DNA of 64,000 bases from assembly GCA_944323925.1 (NCBI GenBank), contig CALUUI010000007.1:22013-86012 (forward strand), given 5' to 3'. This document shows positions 56,326 through 64,000 of this stretch, in pieces; the first letter of the stretch is position 1; each line of letters begins with the position of its first letter. This stretch comes from Candidatus Gastranaerophilales bacterium (lineage in GTDB: Bacteria; Cyanobacteriota; Vampirovibrionia; Gastranaerophilales; Gastranaerophilaceae). The notes under the pieces are model-generated. The model was not told the origin of the DNA. It was given only the letters and a program-made list of their open reading frames with translations, and ran no database searches. Position numbers and translations under genes: made by a program.

Positions 56326-57798
56326 ATGACAGATATCAGAGTAAGAATCGCACCGTCACCAAGCGGTAATTTACATATTGGAACAGCAAGAACAGCATTA
56401 TTTAACTATTTATTTGCAAAGAAGAATAATGGTAAGTTCATCTTGAGAATAGAAGATACAGATGCAGAGCGTACCAGTCAAGAATATATCGATAACATTT
56501 TTGACAGCTTAAAAGCATTAGGCTTAAACTGGGATGAGGGTCCAGATGTTGGTGGTGAATACGGTCCCTACACTCAATCAGAAAGGTTTGATATTTATCC
56601 TATATATGCACAAAAATTATTAGATGCAGGATTTGCTTATGAATGTTTCTGTACACCTGAAGAATTGGAAGCAGAAAAAGAACTTGCTACTGCAAACAAA
56701 AAGCCTTATGTTTATTCAAAAAAGTGTGAACATCTTACAGAAGAAGAAAAAGCAGCCCTAAGAGCAGAAGGCAGAAAACCGGCTATAAGATTTAACATTA
56801 GTAAAGCACAAAAGGCTTTTCACGATTCGTCAGAATTATCTTTTGATGACCTTGTAAAAGGTGAGTTAAAAGTAAATACAGACTTAATAGGTGATTTTGT
56901 AATAATGAAATCAAACGGAACACCTACATATAATTTCGCAGTAGTAATAGATGATATGTTGATGAAAATTTCACATATCATAAGAGGTGAAGATCACATT
57001 TCAAATACATTTAAACAAATTTTAATATATGAAGCACTTGGAGCAGAAGTTCCAAGATTTGGACATTTAGGTATGATTTTAGCACCTGACAGAAGTAAAC
57101 TATCAAAGCGCCACGGTGCAACAGCGGTTTCTGAGTTTGTTGAAAACGGATACTTAACCGATGCATTAATAAACTTTGTAGCATTGTTAGGCTGGGCTCC
57201 TTCTGATGGGGTTGAAATTAAACCGGTTGAGGAAATTGCTGCTGATTTTAGAATTGGTGAAATATCTTCTTCTAACTCAATATTTGAATATGACAAACTT
57301 AGATGGATGAATAGCCATTATATTAAGATGTTACCTATTGAAGAATTAAAACAAAGATTATTACCATATCTAAAGAAATATGATTTAACACAACTAAGTG
57401 ATGCACAATTTACAAGAATGGTAGAAATAACCAGAGAGCCATTAATTCTATTATCTGATATAACAGATGCAGTAACATATTTCTTTGGCGAAGATGTAGA
57501 AGTAGAACCTGAAGTTCAAAAAGAAGTACTTGATACCGAGCTTGCTCAACAAGTTTTAGCTGAGTTTTTAAAACAAGCAAAAGACTGGAGCTTTGATGAA
57601 GAAACTTTACATGAAAAACTAGAAGCCTTCAGAGGTGAATTTAAAGAAAAAGGAATCAAGCCTAAACAAACGATGTGGGCAATAAGAGCAGCTGTAACAG
57701 GTAGAACTAAGGGTGCCGATATGACTGCAATTCTTGCTATCTTGGGCAAAGATAAAGTATTTAAACGTGTAAATCACGCACTAAAACAAACTGTATAG
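56326..57798 (+). CDS. gltX: Glutamyl-tRNA synthetase
   Basis: 490 aa, ATG with AGAGGATG upstream. Class I signature as PSPSGNLHIGTARTALFNYL (HIGH variant HIGT), RIEDTDAERTSQEYIDNIF, NWDEGPDVGGEYGPYTQSER, and the KMSKS variant KLSKRHGATAV (about 258). A helical anticodon-binding domain fills the C-terminus. It charges tRNA-Glu; whether it also charges tRNA-Gln (with GatCAB) cannot be read here. A terminator follows immediately. Confidence 0.97.
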   Translation: MTDIRVRIAPSPSGNLHIGTARTALFNYLFAKKNNGKFILRIEDTDAERTSQEYIDNIFDSLKALGLNWDEGPDVGGEYGPYTQSERFDIYPIYAQKLLDAGFAYECFCTPEELEAEKELATANKKPYVYSKKCEHLTEEEKAALRAEGRKPAIRFNISKAQKAFHDSSELSFDDLVKGELKVNTDLIGDFVIMKSNGTPTYNFAVVIDDMLMKISHIIRGEDHISNTFKQILIYEALGAEVPRFGHLGMILAPDRSKLSKRHGATAVSEFVENGYLTDALINFVALLGWAPSDGVEIKPVEEIAADFRIGEISSSNSIFEYDKLRWMNSHYIKMLPIEELKQRLLPYLKKYDLTQLSDAQFTRMVEITREPLILLSDITDAVTYFFGEDVEVEPEVQKEVLDTELAQQVLAEFLKQAKDWSFDEETLHEKLEAFRGEFKEKGIKPKQTMWAIRAAVTGRTKGADMTAILAILGKDKVFKRVNHALKQTV

Positions 57799-57820
57799 AA
57801 AGCGGAGCCATCCGCTTTTT
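57799..57820 (+). terminator. Intrinsic terminator after gltX
   Basis: An 8-bp stem AAAGCGGA / TCCGCTTT with loop GCCA, then TT. It starts at the base after the gltX stop. Confidence 0.75.
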
Positions 57821-57849
57821 AAAATTAATAGTATAAAACGGAGAAAAAG

Positions 57850-58455
57850 ATGGCTAACTTTTTAATACTACTCGGTATAATAATCATTTCGTATTTAATC
57901 GGTTCAATTCCTACCGGATATTTAATAGTAAAAGCGAAAGCAGGCATTGATATTCGTACAATCGGTTCCGGCTCAACAGGTGCAACAAATGTAAAACGTG
58001 TATTAGGCAAAAACTGGTTCTTTGCCGTAATGTTTTTAGATGCACTTAAAGGCGCGACTCCCGTTCTACTTGCAAGTTGTTTTGCAGGAGATATTGTAAT
58101 AAAAGGTTTAGCTGCCGTTCTTGCCGCTGTTGCGGTTCTAATCGGTCACAGCAAATCTATATTCCTTGGTTTTAAAGGTGGAAAATCTGTTGCCTCAGGA
58201 GTTGGAACAATCCTAGCGCTTAATTGGATTGTAGGAATTCTTATTGCAATTATATGGGGAATTATTACCTACGCTACAAAATATGTTTCTGTTGGTTCAA
58301 TTATCGCAATTGCATTATCACCAATTCTGATGTGGTTGTTTGGTGCACCTGCTACATATGTTGCTTATTGCTTACTTGGTGCAATTTATATAATTTATCT
58401 ACACCGCTCAAATATTTCCAGACTCATAGCTGGAAATGAAAATAAAGTTAGATAG
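57850..58455 (+). CDS. plsY: Acyl-phosphate glycerol-3-phosphate acyltransferase
   Basis: 201 aa, ATG with CGGAG upstream. The three catalytic motifs of PlsY are visible: SYLIGSIPTGYLIVK, then RTIGSGSTGATNVKRVLG, then IGHSKSIFLGFKGGKSVASG (the GKG-x-A loop). Five or more TM helices. It transfers an acyl group from acyl-phosphate to glycerol-3-phosphate to begin phospholipid synthesis. The partner plsX is not nearby. Confidence 0.95.
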   Translation: MANFLILLGIIIISYLIGSIPTGYLIVKAKAGIDIRTIGSGSTGATNVKRVLGKNWFFAVMFLDALKGATPVLLASCFAGDIVIKGLAAVLAAVAVLIGHSKSIFLGFKGGKSVASGVGTILALNWIVGILIAIIWGIITYATKYVSVGSIIAIALSPILMWLFGAPATYVAYCLLGAIYIIYLHRSNISRLIAGNENKVR

Positions 58456-58478
58456 TAAATATTCTACAAAACAAACAA

Positions 58479-58509
58479 AAAAGGACTGTGTTTATTCCAC
58501 AGCCCTTTT
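58479..58509. terminator. Bidirectional terminator between plsY and ccdA-like gene
   Basis: The stem AAAAGGACTGTG / CACAGCCCTTTT (one mismatch) has loop TTTATTC, with A-runs on the left and TTTTCTTCTT on the right. Confidence 0.8.
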
Positions 58510-58533
58510 CTTCTTATATAACAATTCTATTAA

Positions 58534-59235
58534 TTAAAAGAATGAATGAAAAGATTTATAATAAAGAAATATTGCAACAATAACAAGTAACAAACCGCAA
58601 AGTTTCAAAATAATATCAGAAATCTTTGAAAACTGTTTCATTTGCTTAAGTCCGGAAGTAAATATTGCAGCCAAAATTAAAATAACACCTTGACCAAATG
58701 AAAATAAAAATAACATCACAACAGAAATAACAATATTTTCTGAATACGAAGCAAAAGCCATAATACTAGCTAATATAGGTGTTGAACAAGGCGACCCGGC
58801 AAGGGCAAAAACCATGCCCAAAAGAAAAGGATATATGAAATTTTTACTTCCGTCGTTAGAAGGCAAACGCTTAACTATAACAGGAAACTCAAAGTCCAAT
58901 ATATTCATTAACTTTAGTCCCATTATAAGAATAATCGACGCAATTAATATACTAAAATACCCACCGGTAAATGAGCCTAAAACCTTTCCGGTCAAGGCGC
59001 AAATAATTCCTATAAGGGAAAATACAACGGACATACCAAAGATAAAAGATAGAACTTGAATAACAATTCTAAAATTCGATTCCTTACTATATCCACCAAC
59101 ATAACCAATAATTATTGGAAGCATAGCTAACGAACACGGAGATATTGATGCTATAACACCGCCTATAAATGCAGCTACCAGCATTAACACGTTAAACTGT
59201 AAAGGGTTTTGAAATACTTCTACTAAATTATCCAT
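58534..59235 (-). CDS. CcdA/DsbD-like membrane electron-transfer protein
   Basis: 233 aa, six TM helices. The two redox cysteines lie in ISPCSLAMLPIIIGYVGG (helix 1) and AGSPCSTPILASIMAF (helix 4), the standard CcdA layout. These proteins carry electrons from cytoplasmic thioredoxin across the membrane to periplasmic thiol proteins. The upstream gene, overlapping by 8 bases, encodes a membrane-tethered thioredoxin-like protein that is the likely partner. No cytochrome-maturation genes are adjacent, so a general periplasmic reduction role is possible. Confidence 0.92.
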   Translation of the reverse strand: MDNLVEVFQNPLQFNVLMLVAAFIGGVIASISPCSLAMLPIIIGYVGGYSKESNFRIVIQVLSFIFGMSVVFSLIGIICALTGKVLGSFTGGYFSILIASIILIMGLKLMNILDFEFPVIVKRLPSNDGSKNFIYPFLLGMVFALAGSPCSTPILASIMAFASYSENIVISVVMLFLFSFGQGVILILAAIFTSGLKQMKQFSKISDIILKLCGLLLVIVAIFLYYKSFHSFF

Positions 59236-59623
59236 TATCTGCTATCTCATTCAAATAACTACGCAATGTATTTTCATCCATATAGCCTTCCACACGGGCT
59301 TTAACATCTCCATTCTTGTCTATAAAAATAGAGGTTGGAACTAATTTAACTTTATATTTTTTTATCATATCCTGAACAGAAGATGCATTATTTTGAACAG
59401 AAATCTCTGTTAAAGTAACTTTATTTACATACTCAGGATAAACTTTTTCCATAACTTTTTCTAAACGTTGACAATCATAACACATCTTTGATGCAAACTT
59501 TATCATCTGAGGCTGATTTAATTGAGCCTCAACTACAGATAACTTTGTATTATGAGACATGACAAAATACGCTATCATTGGAATTATCAATATTAGTAAA
59601 ATAATAATCGAATTTTTCTTCAT
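59228..59623 (-). CDS. Membrane-anchored thioredoxin-like protein
   Basis: 131 aa, ATG with AAAGGAG upstream. N-terminal anchor or signal (IIILLILIIPMIAYFVMSH), then a thioredoxin fold with active site C-x-x-C in FASKMCYDCQRLEKVMEK, a cis-Pro-type segment KLVPTSIFIDKNGDV, and a last helix DENTLRSYLNEIADNG. The C-Y-D-C active site is unlike thioredoxin's CGPC. It is likely a periplasmic thiol reductase fed by the adjacent CcdA-like protein. Confidence 0.88.
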   Translation of the reverse strand: MKKNSIIILLILIIPMIAYFVMSHNTKLSVVEAQLNQPQMIKFASKMCYDCQRLEKVMEKVYPEYVNKVTLTEISVQNNASSVQDMIKKYKVKLVPTSIFIDKNGDVKARVEGYMDENTLRSYLNEIADNG

Positions 59624-59737
59624 AAGTACTCCTTTTACACAATAATCAGATATAATTTTTATAACGCTAACTATAAAAAATTATATTCCCTCTTTGATTA
59701 TACTCTAACACTATATCAAATAAAACTTCATATATAT

Positions 59738-60094
59738 CTATACTTTTAAAGAAAATGTTGAAATATTAGGATTATTATACCCTACTGCATTATATGACTT
59801 AACTGCATTATTATAAATTACATCATTATATGTTTTGGCTTGTATTTCTTGAACGCCACGCTCTCTTGATACAAAATTTTGAGCAAATTCAAAATATGAA
59901 TTTAATTCTTCGGACGTTATACTACCGTCATTATCATCATCAATAGTATAATCAAAAGCGCTAAATCCTTGTTTATTTGCCTCTGCTTCTATTTCAGAAA
60001 TTTTTGCAGTAGATTTAACAGGAGTTAAAGCATCATTTTGCAAACTCAATATACTGTAATTGTTATCTATATAATTTAAAGAAGAAATTTCCAT
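59738..60094 (-). CDS. Small protein with a single EF-hand-like loop
   Basis: 118 aa. A canonical-looking calcium loop, DYTIDDDNDGSITSEELNSY (D-x-D-x-D-G-S-I-x-x-x-E pattern, about residues 48-67), is flanked by helices. The rest is Asn/Tyr-rich. No signal peptide is evident. The ATG at 60094 lacks a ribosome binding site; TATAAT lies about 9 bases upstream, so a nearly leaderless mRNA or translation from the upstream 175-aa gene's transcript (37-base gap) are both possible. Confidence 0.6.
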   Translation of the reverse strand: MEISSLNYIDNNYSILSLQNDALTPVKSTAKISEIEAEANKQGFSAFDYTIDDDNDGSITSEELNSYFEFAQNFVSRERGVQEIQAKTYNDVIYNNAVKSYNAVGYNNPNISTFSLKV

Positions 60095-60131
60095 ATATAT
60101 AATATTATATCATTATTATATATAATTTCAA

Positions 60132-60659
60132 CTATATTCCACTAGCTAATGCCACTTTTAACTTTCGCATAACAAGAGAACTTTGCTGAGGAATGATTAA
60201 CCATCTTTCGCCAGCAATCGGAGGTTTGGTTAATTTATACACTTTTTCCGCACTTTGGGTTACTTCTATACAGTCTATTCCTGTCTGTGAATATTCATAA
60301 TCCAATTTTTTTATTATTAAATTATTATGTCTTACTCTTATATTGATTATTTTATTATCATCATCCCTTATAAACGTCGCAGAAACAATAGAATTAACCT
60401 TTTCACTTATTACAGATGCTAAATCTCCCGTATCATAATACGAGTAAGTTACCTTTTCAATAACATCACCTCTACGATTATAAATTGTTTTTACCACCAA
60501 CTGAGCATTTTCATAATCTAAAACTTGAGAAATTTTACCGTCGGAAAAGAATTTTGAAATTTTTACTGGACGCCTGTTACAGTATACTGAAGTAGCATAC
60601 TTCAAGCCATTTACAAAATATGTATCCTTTGTCTCTAATTGAGAACTTCTCTCTTCCAT
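60132..60659 (-). CDS. Hypothetical beta-rich protein, unknown function
   Basis: 175 aa, ATG with CTGAGGAT upstream. The sequence is rich in alternating hydrophobic/polar strands, with RHS/YD-like turns such as YNRRGDVIEKVTYSYYDTGD and VTQSAEKVYKLTKPP. No TM segment or signal peptide is apparent. I do not recognise a family. Its promoter region has the shared TGTTAAG/GACAATTT architecture found upstream of three other unknown genes, which is the best clue to its context. Confidence 0.6.
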   Translation of the reverse strand: MEERSSQLETKDTYFVNGLKYATSVYCNRRPVKISKFFSDGKISQVLDYENAQLVVKTIYNRRGDVIEKVTYSYYDTGDLASVISEKVNSIVSATFIRDDDNKIINIRVRHNNLIIKKLDYEYSQTGIDCIEVTQSAEKVYKLTKPPIAGERWLIIPQQSSLVMRKLKVALASGI

Positions 60660-60721
60660 ATTTTTATATCCTCAGAATAAATATATTTCTTATATATAAA
60701 AAGTATATATAGTACGAAAAA

Positions 60722-60760
60722 ATTGTCTTTTTAATAAAAATTTTTACAGAACTTAACAAA
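60722..60760 (-). promoter_or_regulatory. Shared upstream element (site 4 of 4)
   Basis: Minus strand: TTGTTAAGTTCTGTAA, then an A/T spacer, then GACAATTTTT; a CTTTTTATATATA tract follows 19 bases later. It lies 63 bases before the ATG at 60659, nearly the same distance as at 25551 (62) and 13465 (61). Confidence 0.5.
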
Positions 60761-60770
60761 TTAAAGGCTG

Positions 60771-60800
60771 TTGATTTTTAGTAAGAAAAAAGAGTATAAT
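60771..60800 (+). promoter_or_regulatory. Promoter of the pilin-like gene
   Basis: TTGATT (60771-60776), an 18-base spacer and a perfect TATAAT (60795-60800), 30 bases before the ATG, with GAGAGGG as ribosome binding site. Confidence 0.65.
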
Positions 60801-60830
60801 AAGTAGGTAAAAAAACAGAGAGGGCTACTT

Positions 60831-61412
60831 ATGAAAATAAATAAAAAAGCATTTACGCTTGCAGAAGTTTTGATAACAATTGGTATAATTGGTATAGTCG
60901 CAGCATTGACTTTGCCATCACTAACAAAGTTACACCGTGATGCCGGTACAGGCCCGATTTTAGCTAAAACACAAGCATCAATAGAAGAGGCTGTAGGACG
61001 AGTATTGCTTGATAACCCTGACCTTATACTATCAGACACAACTGTTGCAAATTTCATTCCCAAATTAAGTGAAGTACTAATAATGACATCAACAAATGTT
61101 GGTGATACGACATGGTATATTCTAAAAGATGGGACTTGGATAAAGATTTCAGAGGGCTCAACAGGTACAATTCCTACTTCTGCGGGTACTGGATATGCTC
61201 TGGTTGATGTTGATATTAACGGTGCAGGTGGCGATCCTAACCCAAATAGAGCAGGTATCGACCAGTTTCAATTTGTCCTTACAACGTACGGTTTGATGCT
61301 TCCTGTTGGAAGTAAAGTCTTAGGCATGGATCCATCCACCTGCACAGAAAACACTCCAAACTTAAACTGTACAGGAAGAATGGCTGATAATAACTGGAAG
61401 ATAGATTGGTAA
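60831..61412 (+). CDS. Type IV pilin-like (pseudopilin) protein
   Basis: 193 aa. The N-terminus (INKKAFTLAEVLITIGIIGI) is a textbook prepilin signal: basic leader, cleavage at A|F, Glu5 and a hydrophobic helix. The C-terminal domain has a Gly/Asp/Asn-rich loop (VDINGAGGDPNPNRAGIDQF) that recurs in minor pilins and pseudopilins of this lineage and resembles a calcium loop, and a final Cys pair (CTENTPNLNC). It would be handled by a type IV pilus/type II secretion machine encoded elsewhere. It is a monocistronic unit. Confidence 0.88.
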   Translation: MKINKKAFTLAEVLITIGIIGIVAALTLPSLTKLHRDAGTGPILAKTQASIEEAVGRVLLDNPDLILSDTTVANFIPKLSEVLIMTSTNVGDTTWYILKDGTWIKISEGSTGTIPTSAGTGYALVDVDINGAGGDPNPNRAGIDQFQFVLTTYGLMLPVGSKVLGMDPSTCTENTPNLNCTGRMADNNWKIDW

Positions 61413-61432
61413 TAAAAGATTTGTTCATACTA

Positions 61433-61468
61433 AAAAACTACCTGTAGACTCAATTACAGGTAGTTTTT
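61433..61468 (+). terminator. Intrinsic terminator after the pilin-like gene
   Basis: A 14-bp stem AAAAACTACCTGTA / TACAGGTAGTTTTT with an 8-base loop. Confidence 0.85.
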
Positions 61469-61553
61469 AGTTAAAGAATGTAACTATTTAAAATATAAAT
61501 ATTTTACTGAAAAGTTTTCCAATGTAGAATAGAAATATAAAAGGAATAAAAAA

Positions 61554-62936
61554 GTGCCGGCTATCAAACAGAAAACAAATAATGAAATATCACAATTAAT
61601 GCCACAGAACATAGAAGCAGAAGAAGCAATTCTTGGGGCAATATTAGTCAATCCTGTTTGCTTAACCAAGATAGTTGAGCAAATAAAACCTGAATCGTTT
61701 TATAAACCTGCTCACAGATATGTTTATGAGGCAATGCTCCAACTATTTAATGCAAATGAAAGAATAGATATTGTATCCGTTTCAGATGTCCTCAGTTTTA
61801 ACAGCAAATTGGAACTTGTAGGGGGCAGAGCTTTCATAAATGATTTAAGCTACAAGACAATAACAACATCAAACGTTGAATATTATGCAAAACTAGTACA
61901 AGAAAAAGCAATGAAAAGAGCCTTAATCAATGCGGGTTCAGAAATTGTAACCAGCGGATACGATTTAACATCTATTGAGGAGTCTTTAGATTATGCCGAA
62001 AGATTAATCTTTGATTTAGCATCTAAAAAAGTTACAACAGATTTAACCCACGTTAAAGATTTGGTATTATCAAGCTATGAAAAAATAGAATACCGATACA
62101 AACATAAAGATGAATTGATTGGTGTTGATACAGGATTTTATGATTTAAACGCCATGACAAGCGGATTACAAAAATCTGATCTAATAATTTTAGCTGCAAG
62201 ACCATCAATGGGTAAAACTGCTTTTGCTCTCAATATTGCTCAAAACGTTGCACTTAGAGCAAAAAAAGCAGTTGCAATATTTTCTCTTGAAATGTCAAAA
62301 GATCAATTAATGCAACGTATGCTATGTTCAGAAGCAGAACTAGATACTCAAAGGCTTAAAACTGGAAATATGCAGCAAAAAGATTGGGACAAACTTGCGT
62401 TTGCGATGAATGCTTTTGCAGAAGCACCTATCTATATAGATGATGCTGCCGGTTGTAATTTAACAGACTTAAGAGCAAAATGCCGAAGACTTGCAATGAG
62501 TGAAAAAGAATTAGGGCTAATCGTTATAGACTATCTGCAATTAATGGAGGGCTCTGGGAAAGAAGACAGAATGCAGCAAATTTCAACGATATCAAGAGGT
62601 TTGAAGACATTAGCAAGAGAATTAAATGTTCCAATAATTGCTCTTTCTCAACTTTCACGTGCCGTAGAATCAAGAACAGATAAACGACCAATGCTCTCTG
62701 ACTTAAGAGAATCAGGTGCGATTGAACAAGACGCAGATATTGTTATGTTTATCTATAGAGATGAATATTACAAGAAAAATGAAGAAGAAGATGAAGTTCA
62801 AAAAGCTGCTAACAAAGGTGAAGCAGAAATTATTATTGCTAAACAAAGAAATGGTCCGGTTGGGACTGTTAAATTATTATTTCAAGGAAGTATTACCAAA
62901 TTTAAAAATCCTATTAAAACAGATACACCATTTTAG
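61554..62936 (+). CDS. dnaB: Replicative DNA helicase DnaB
   Basis: 460 aa, GTG start with AAGGAA at 61541-61546. N-terminal DnaG-interacting domain (QNIEAEEAILGAILVNPVCL), then the RecA-like helicase: GVDTGFYDLNAMTSGLQKSD, Walker A ILAARPSMGKTAFALNIAQN (about 216), FSLEMSKDQLMQRMLCSEA, Walker B LIVIDYLQLMEG, and LSQLSRAVESRTDKRPMLSD followed by LRESGAIEQDADIVMFIYRD. It unwinds DNA at the fork as a hexamer. No intein is present. rplI, its common neighbour, is absent. Confidence 0.97.
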   Translation: MPAIKQKTNNEISQLMPQNIEAEEAILGAILVNPVCLTKIVEQIKPESFYKPAHRYVYEAMLQLFNANERIDIVSVSDVLSFNSKLELVGGRAFINDLSYKTITTSNVEYYAKLVQEKAMKRALINAGSEIVTSGYDLTSIEESLDYAERLIFDLASKKVTTDLTHVKDLVLSSYEKIEYRYKHKDELIGVDTGFYDLNAMTSGLQKSDLIILAARPSMGKTAFALNIAQNVALRAKKAVAIFSLEMSKDQLMQRMLCSEAELDTQRLKTGNMQQKDWDKLAFAMNAFAEAPIYIDDAAGCNLTDLRAKCRRLAMSEKELGLIVIDYLQLMEGSGKEDRMQQISTISRGLKTLARELNVPIIALSQLSRAVESRTDKRPMLSDLRESGAIEQDADIVMFIYRDEYYKKNEEEDEVQKAANKGEAEIIIAKQRNGPVGTVKLLFQGSITKFKNPIKTDTPF

Positions 62937-62950
62937 ATGGGGGATTTGCG

Positions 62951-63520
62951 TTGCTTAGGTTTGTTCTTGCTAAAGAAGAAATTTTTGATTTTATATATAA
63001 TGATTTAACCACACAATTTCCTAGCTGTGAAACCAAAAGCTATGAACAATTATTAGCACTTACAAATAATAATTATTACAAACTTTGGCTAATTTGTGAC
63101 TATGATACTACCGTTGGTTACTGTTTTATCTTCGAATATTCAAATTATATTCTTGTTGATTATATTGCTATTCTAAAAGATTTTCACTCAAAAGGTTATG
63201 GTTCATCCTTTTTAAAATCATTGCATACTTTATACCCGAATAAAGACGGATGTTTTTTCGAAGTAGAAAAAATTGATAATAACAATATTAATACCATCAA
63301 AAGAGCTAAATTTTATATAAATAACAATGTAAGAAAAATAAATGATATAAATTACATCTACCCTAATAACGATGGCGGATTACCTATGGATTTATACTAT
63401 CTCAGCTTTAATAATAAAATTCCTGAGAAAAAACAAATTAAAAACTTTATCTTTAATTTCTTTAACGCTATACACAATGACATTCAGAATCTAGATAGTA
63501 TATATAATAAAATTACCTAA
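62951..63520 (+). CDS. GNAT-type acetyltransferase-like protein
   Basis: 189 aa, TTG start with GGGGGA 8 bases upstream, 14 bases after dnaB. The acetyl-CoA motif A reads VDYIAILKDFHSKGYGSSFL, which fits the GNAT pattern (V-x-x-x-x-R/Q-x-x-G-x-G/A with K-G-Y-G). The preceding strand VGYCFIFEYSNYILVDYIA is typical. The substrate is unknown. It probably shares the dnaB transcript. Confidence 0.65.
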   Translation: MLRFVLAKEEIFDFIYNDLTTQFPSCETKSYEQLLALTNNNYYKLWLICDYDTTVGYCFIFEYSNYILVDYIAILKDFHSKGYGSSFLKSLHTLYPNKDGCFFEVEKIDNNNINTIKRAKFYINNNVRKINDINYIYPNNDGGLPMDLYYLSFNNKIPEKKQIKNFIFNFFNAIHNDIQNLDSIYNKIT

Positions 63521-63580
63521 CCGGAGAATTTTAATATCACTATATCTCTGATAAATTTATAGATGGTTAGAGAATAGCTT

Positions 63581-63772
63581 ATGATAAAAAACAACATACT
63601 TTGCCTGAGAGATTATAGAATAATAAAAATATTGATAAATGGGAAAAATCCAATTGAAAATATCAATATCTTACAAATGTCTGAATCAGAAATAAAGTAT
63701 AGATTAAAAAAAATAAAATCTATAATTCCACAATTATATAAACTTGAATCGGTAAAATGTAAAGAAATGTAA
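63581..63772 (+). CDS. Small basic protein, unknown function
   Basis: 63 aa, ATG preceded by AGAGAATAG. It is Ile/Lys/Asn-rich, and ILQMSESEIKYRLKKIKSII looks like a helix-turn-helix-type segment, so a small DNA-binding role is possible but weakly supported. Nothing else is visible. It may be a chance frame in AT-rich sequence. Confidence 0.35.
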   Translation: MIKNNILCLRDYRIIKILINGKNPIENINILQMSESEIKYRLKKIKSIIPQLYKLESVKCKEM

Positions 63773-63791
63773 AAACATGTTTTCCCAAAAT

Positions 63792-63819
63792 TAAAGTTTT
63801 AGCCAAAAGCTGCCGTAGA
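63792..63819 (+). promoter_or_regulatory. Sigma-28 class promoter (near-consensus)
   Basis: TAAAGTTT (63792-63799), a 12-base spacer and GCCGTAGA (63812-63819). The -35 is a full match; the -10 has GCCG intact but TAGA in place of ATAA, and the spacer is one base longer than at 4960. It lies about 38 bases before the ATG of the truncated gene. Confidence 0.6.
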
Positions 63820-63857
63820 CATGGATATAAGGGAACAACAAAAGGAAGCAACAATCT

Positions 63858-64000
63858 ATGGGAATGGCGGCATCACAAGCTAGACTTCTTACTCTCACGG
63901 CAAGACTGCACGACGTTGAGTTTGAAGCTCAATCCATTCAGCAGGCTAAATTAGCTCTGGCTGATCAGGAAGATGCTGTTTATCAAAAATACCTTAATGC
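63858..64000 (+). CDS. N-terminal fragment of a sigma-28-driven coiled-coil protein (cut by window end)
   Basis: 47 codons are visible from the ATG at 63858 (AAAGGAAG at 63841-63848); a second ATG two codons on is possible. The sequence MGMAASQARLLTLTARLHDV is followed by a helix (EFEAQSIQQAKLALADQEDA). The compact start, Ala/Leu/Gln-rich heptads and lack of a signal peptide recall the N-terminal helices of flagellar axial or filament-accessory proteins, and the upstream promoter supports membership of the flagellar regulon. The family is not identified. It shows slight similarity in its opening to the 244-aa protein at 24817-25551. Confidence 0.65.
   Translation, partial: MGMAASQARLLTLTARLHDVEFEAQSIQQAKLALADQEDAVYQKYLN

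Overview
The window is an AT-rich bacterial chromosome segment that fits the non-photosynthetic sister group of Cyanobacteria (Vampirovibrionia/Melainabacteria, most likely gut Gastranaerophilales). The reasons are: RNA polymerase beta' is split into rpoC1 and rpoC2; RpoC2 carries a very large insertion (about 650 residues) in the trigger-loop position, as in cyanobacteria; rpoB stands without the rplJL genes next to it; a DUF3326 protein of cyanobacterial/plastid type is present; and there are flagellar genes, prepilin-like proteins and Gram-negative envelope genes but no photosynthesis genes. The lineage is an inference from gene content. No rRNA, tRNA, CRISPR array, insertion sequence or prophage was found, and no gene-free stretch exceeds 300 bases.

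Layout. 1-2.9 kb: the 3' end of fliD, then a three-gene operon of unknown proteins behind a promoter with a 15-codon leader ORF and a hairpin. 3-6.7 kb: dnaK, a small gene behind a near-perfect sigma-28 (FliA) promoter, and a CtpA-type protease. 6.8-13.5 kb: two convergent giant accessory genes, one a repeat-rich coiled-coil protein (1407 aa) and one an unknown 777-aa protein, sharing a bidirectional terminator. 13.7-18.9 kb: rdgB and uppS, a small secreted protein, a GH57 enzyme and an OmpH/Skp chaperone. 18.9-25.5 kb: a divergent GH77-like membrane-anchored protein, a group-2 sigma factor, an ftsL-like gene with rsmH, a PLP enzyme, and an unknown coiled-coil protein. 25.7-31.6 kb: a small two-TM protein, MlaD-like/upp, a pilin-like/DUF3326 pair, and an SLH-domain envelope protein. 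31.9-40.8 kb: rpoB-rpoC1-rpoC2. 40.9-49.6 kb: a glycan cluster (ABC exporter, GT4, GT2-GT4 fusion, DUF475/TerC protein, GT-C, DPM-like GT2). 49.7-58.5 kb: FAD oxidoreductase, lysC, aroC-aroK-aroB, a zinc-ribbon membrane protein, gltX and plsY. 58.5-64 kb: CcdA/thioredoxin pair, EF-hand and unknown small proteins, a pilin-like protein, dnaB, a GNAT enzyme, and a second sigma-28-type promoter leading to a gene cut by the window end.

Regulatory signals are unusually legible. Five genes have a TATAAT-like -10 box exactly 12 to 7 bases before the ATG and no Shine-Dalgarno sequence, predicting leaderless mRNAs. Two sigma-28-type promoters suggest flagellar-regulon members outside recognised flagellar genes. 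Four lineage-specific genes of unknown function share an upstream architecture (TGTTAAG..GTAA followed by GGCAATTT, about 60-75 bases before the start), which I consider the best candidate for an undescribed regulon.
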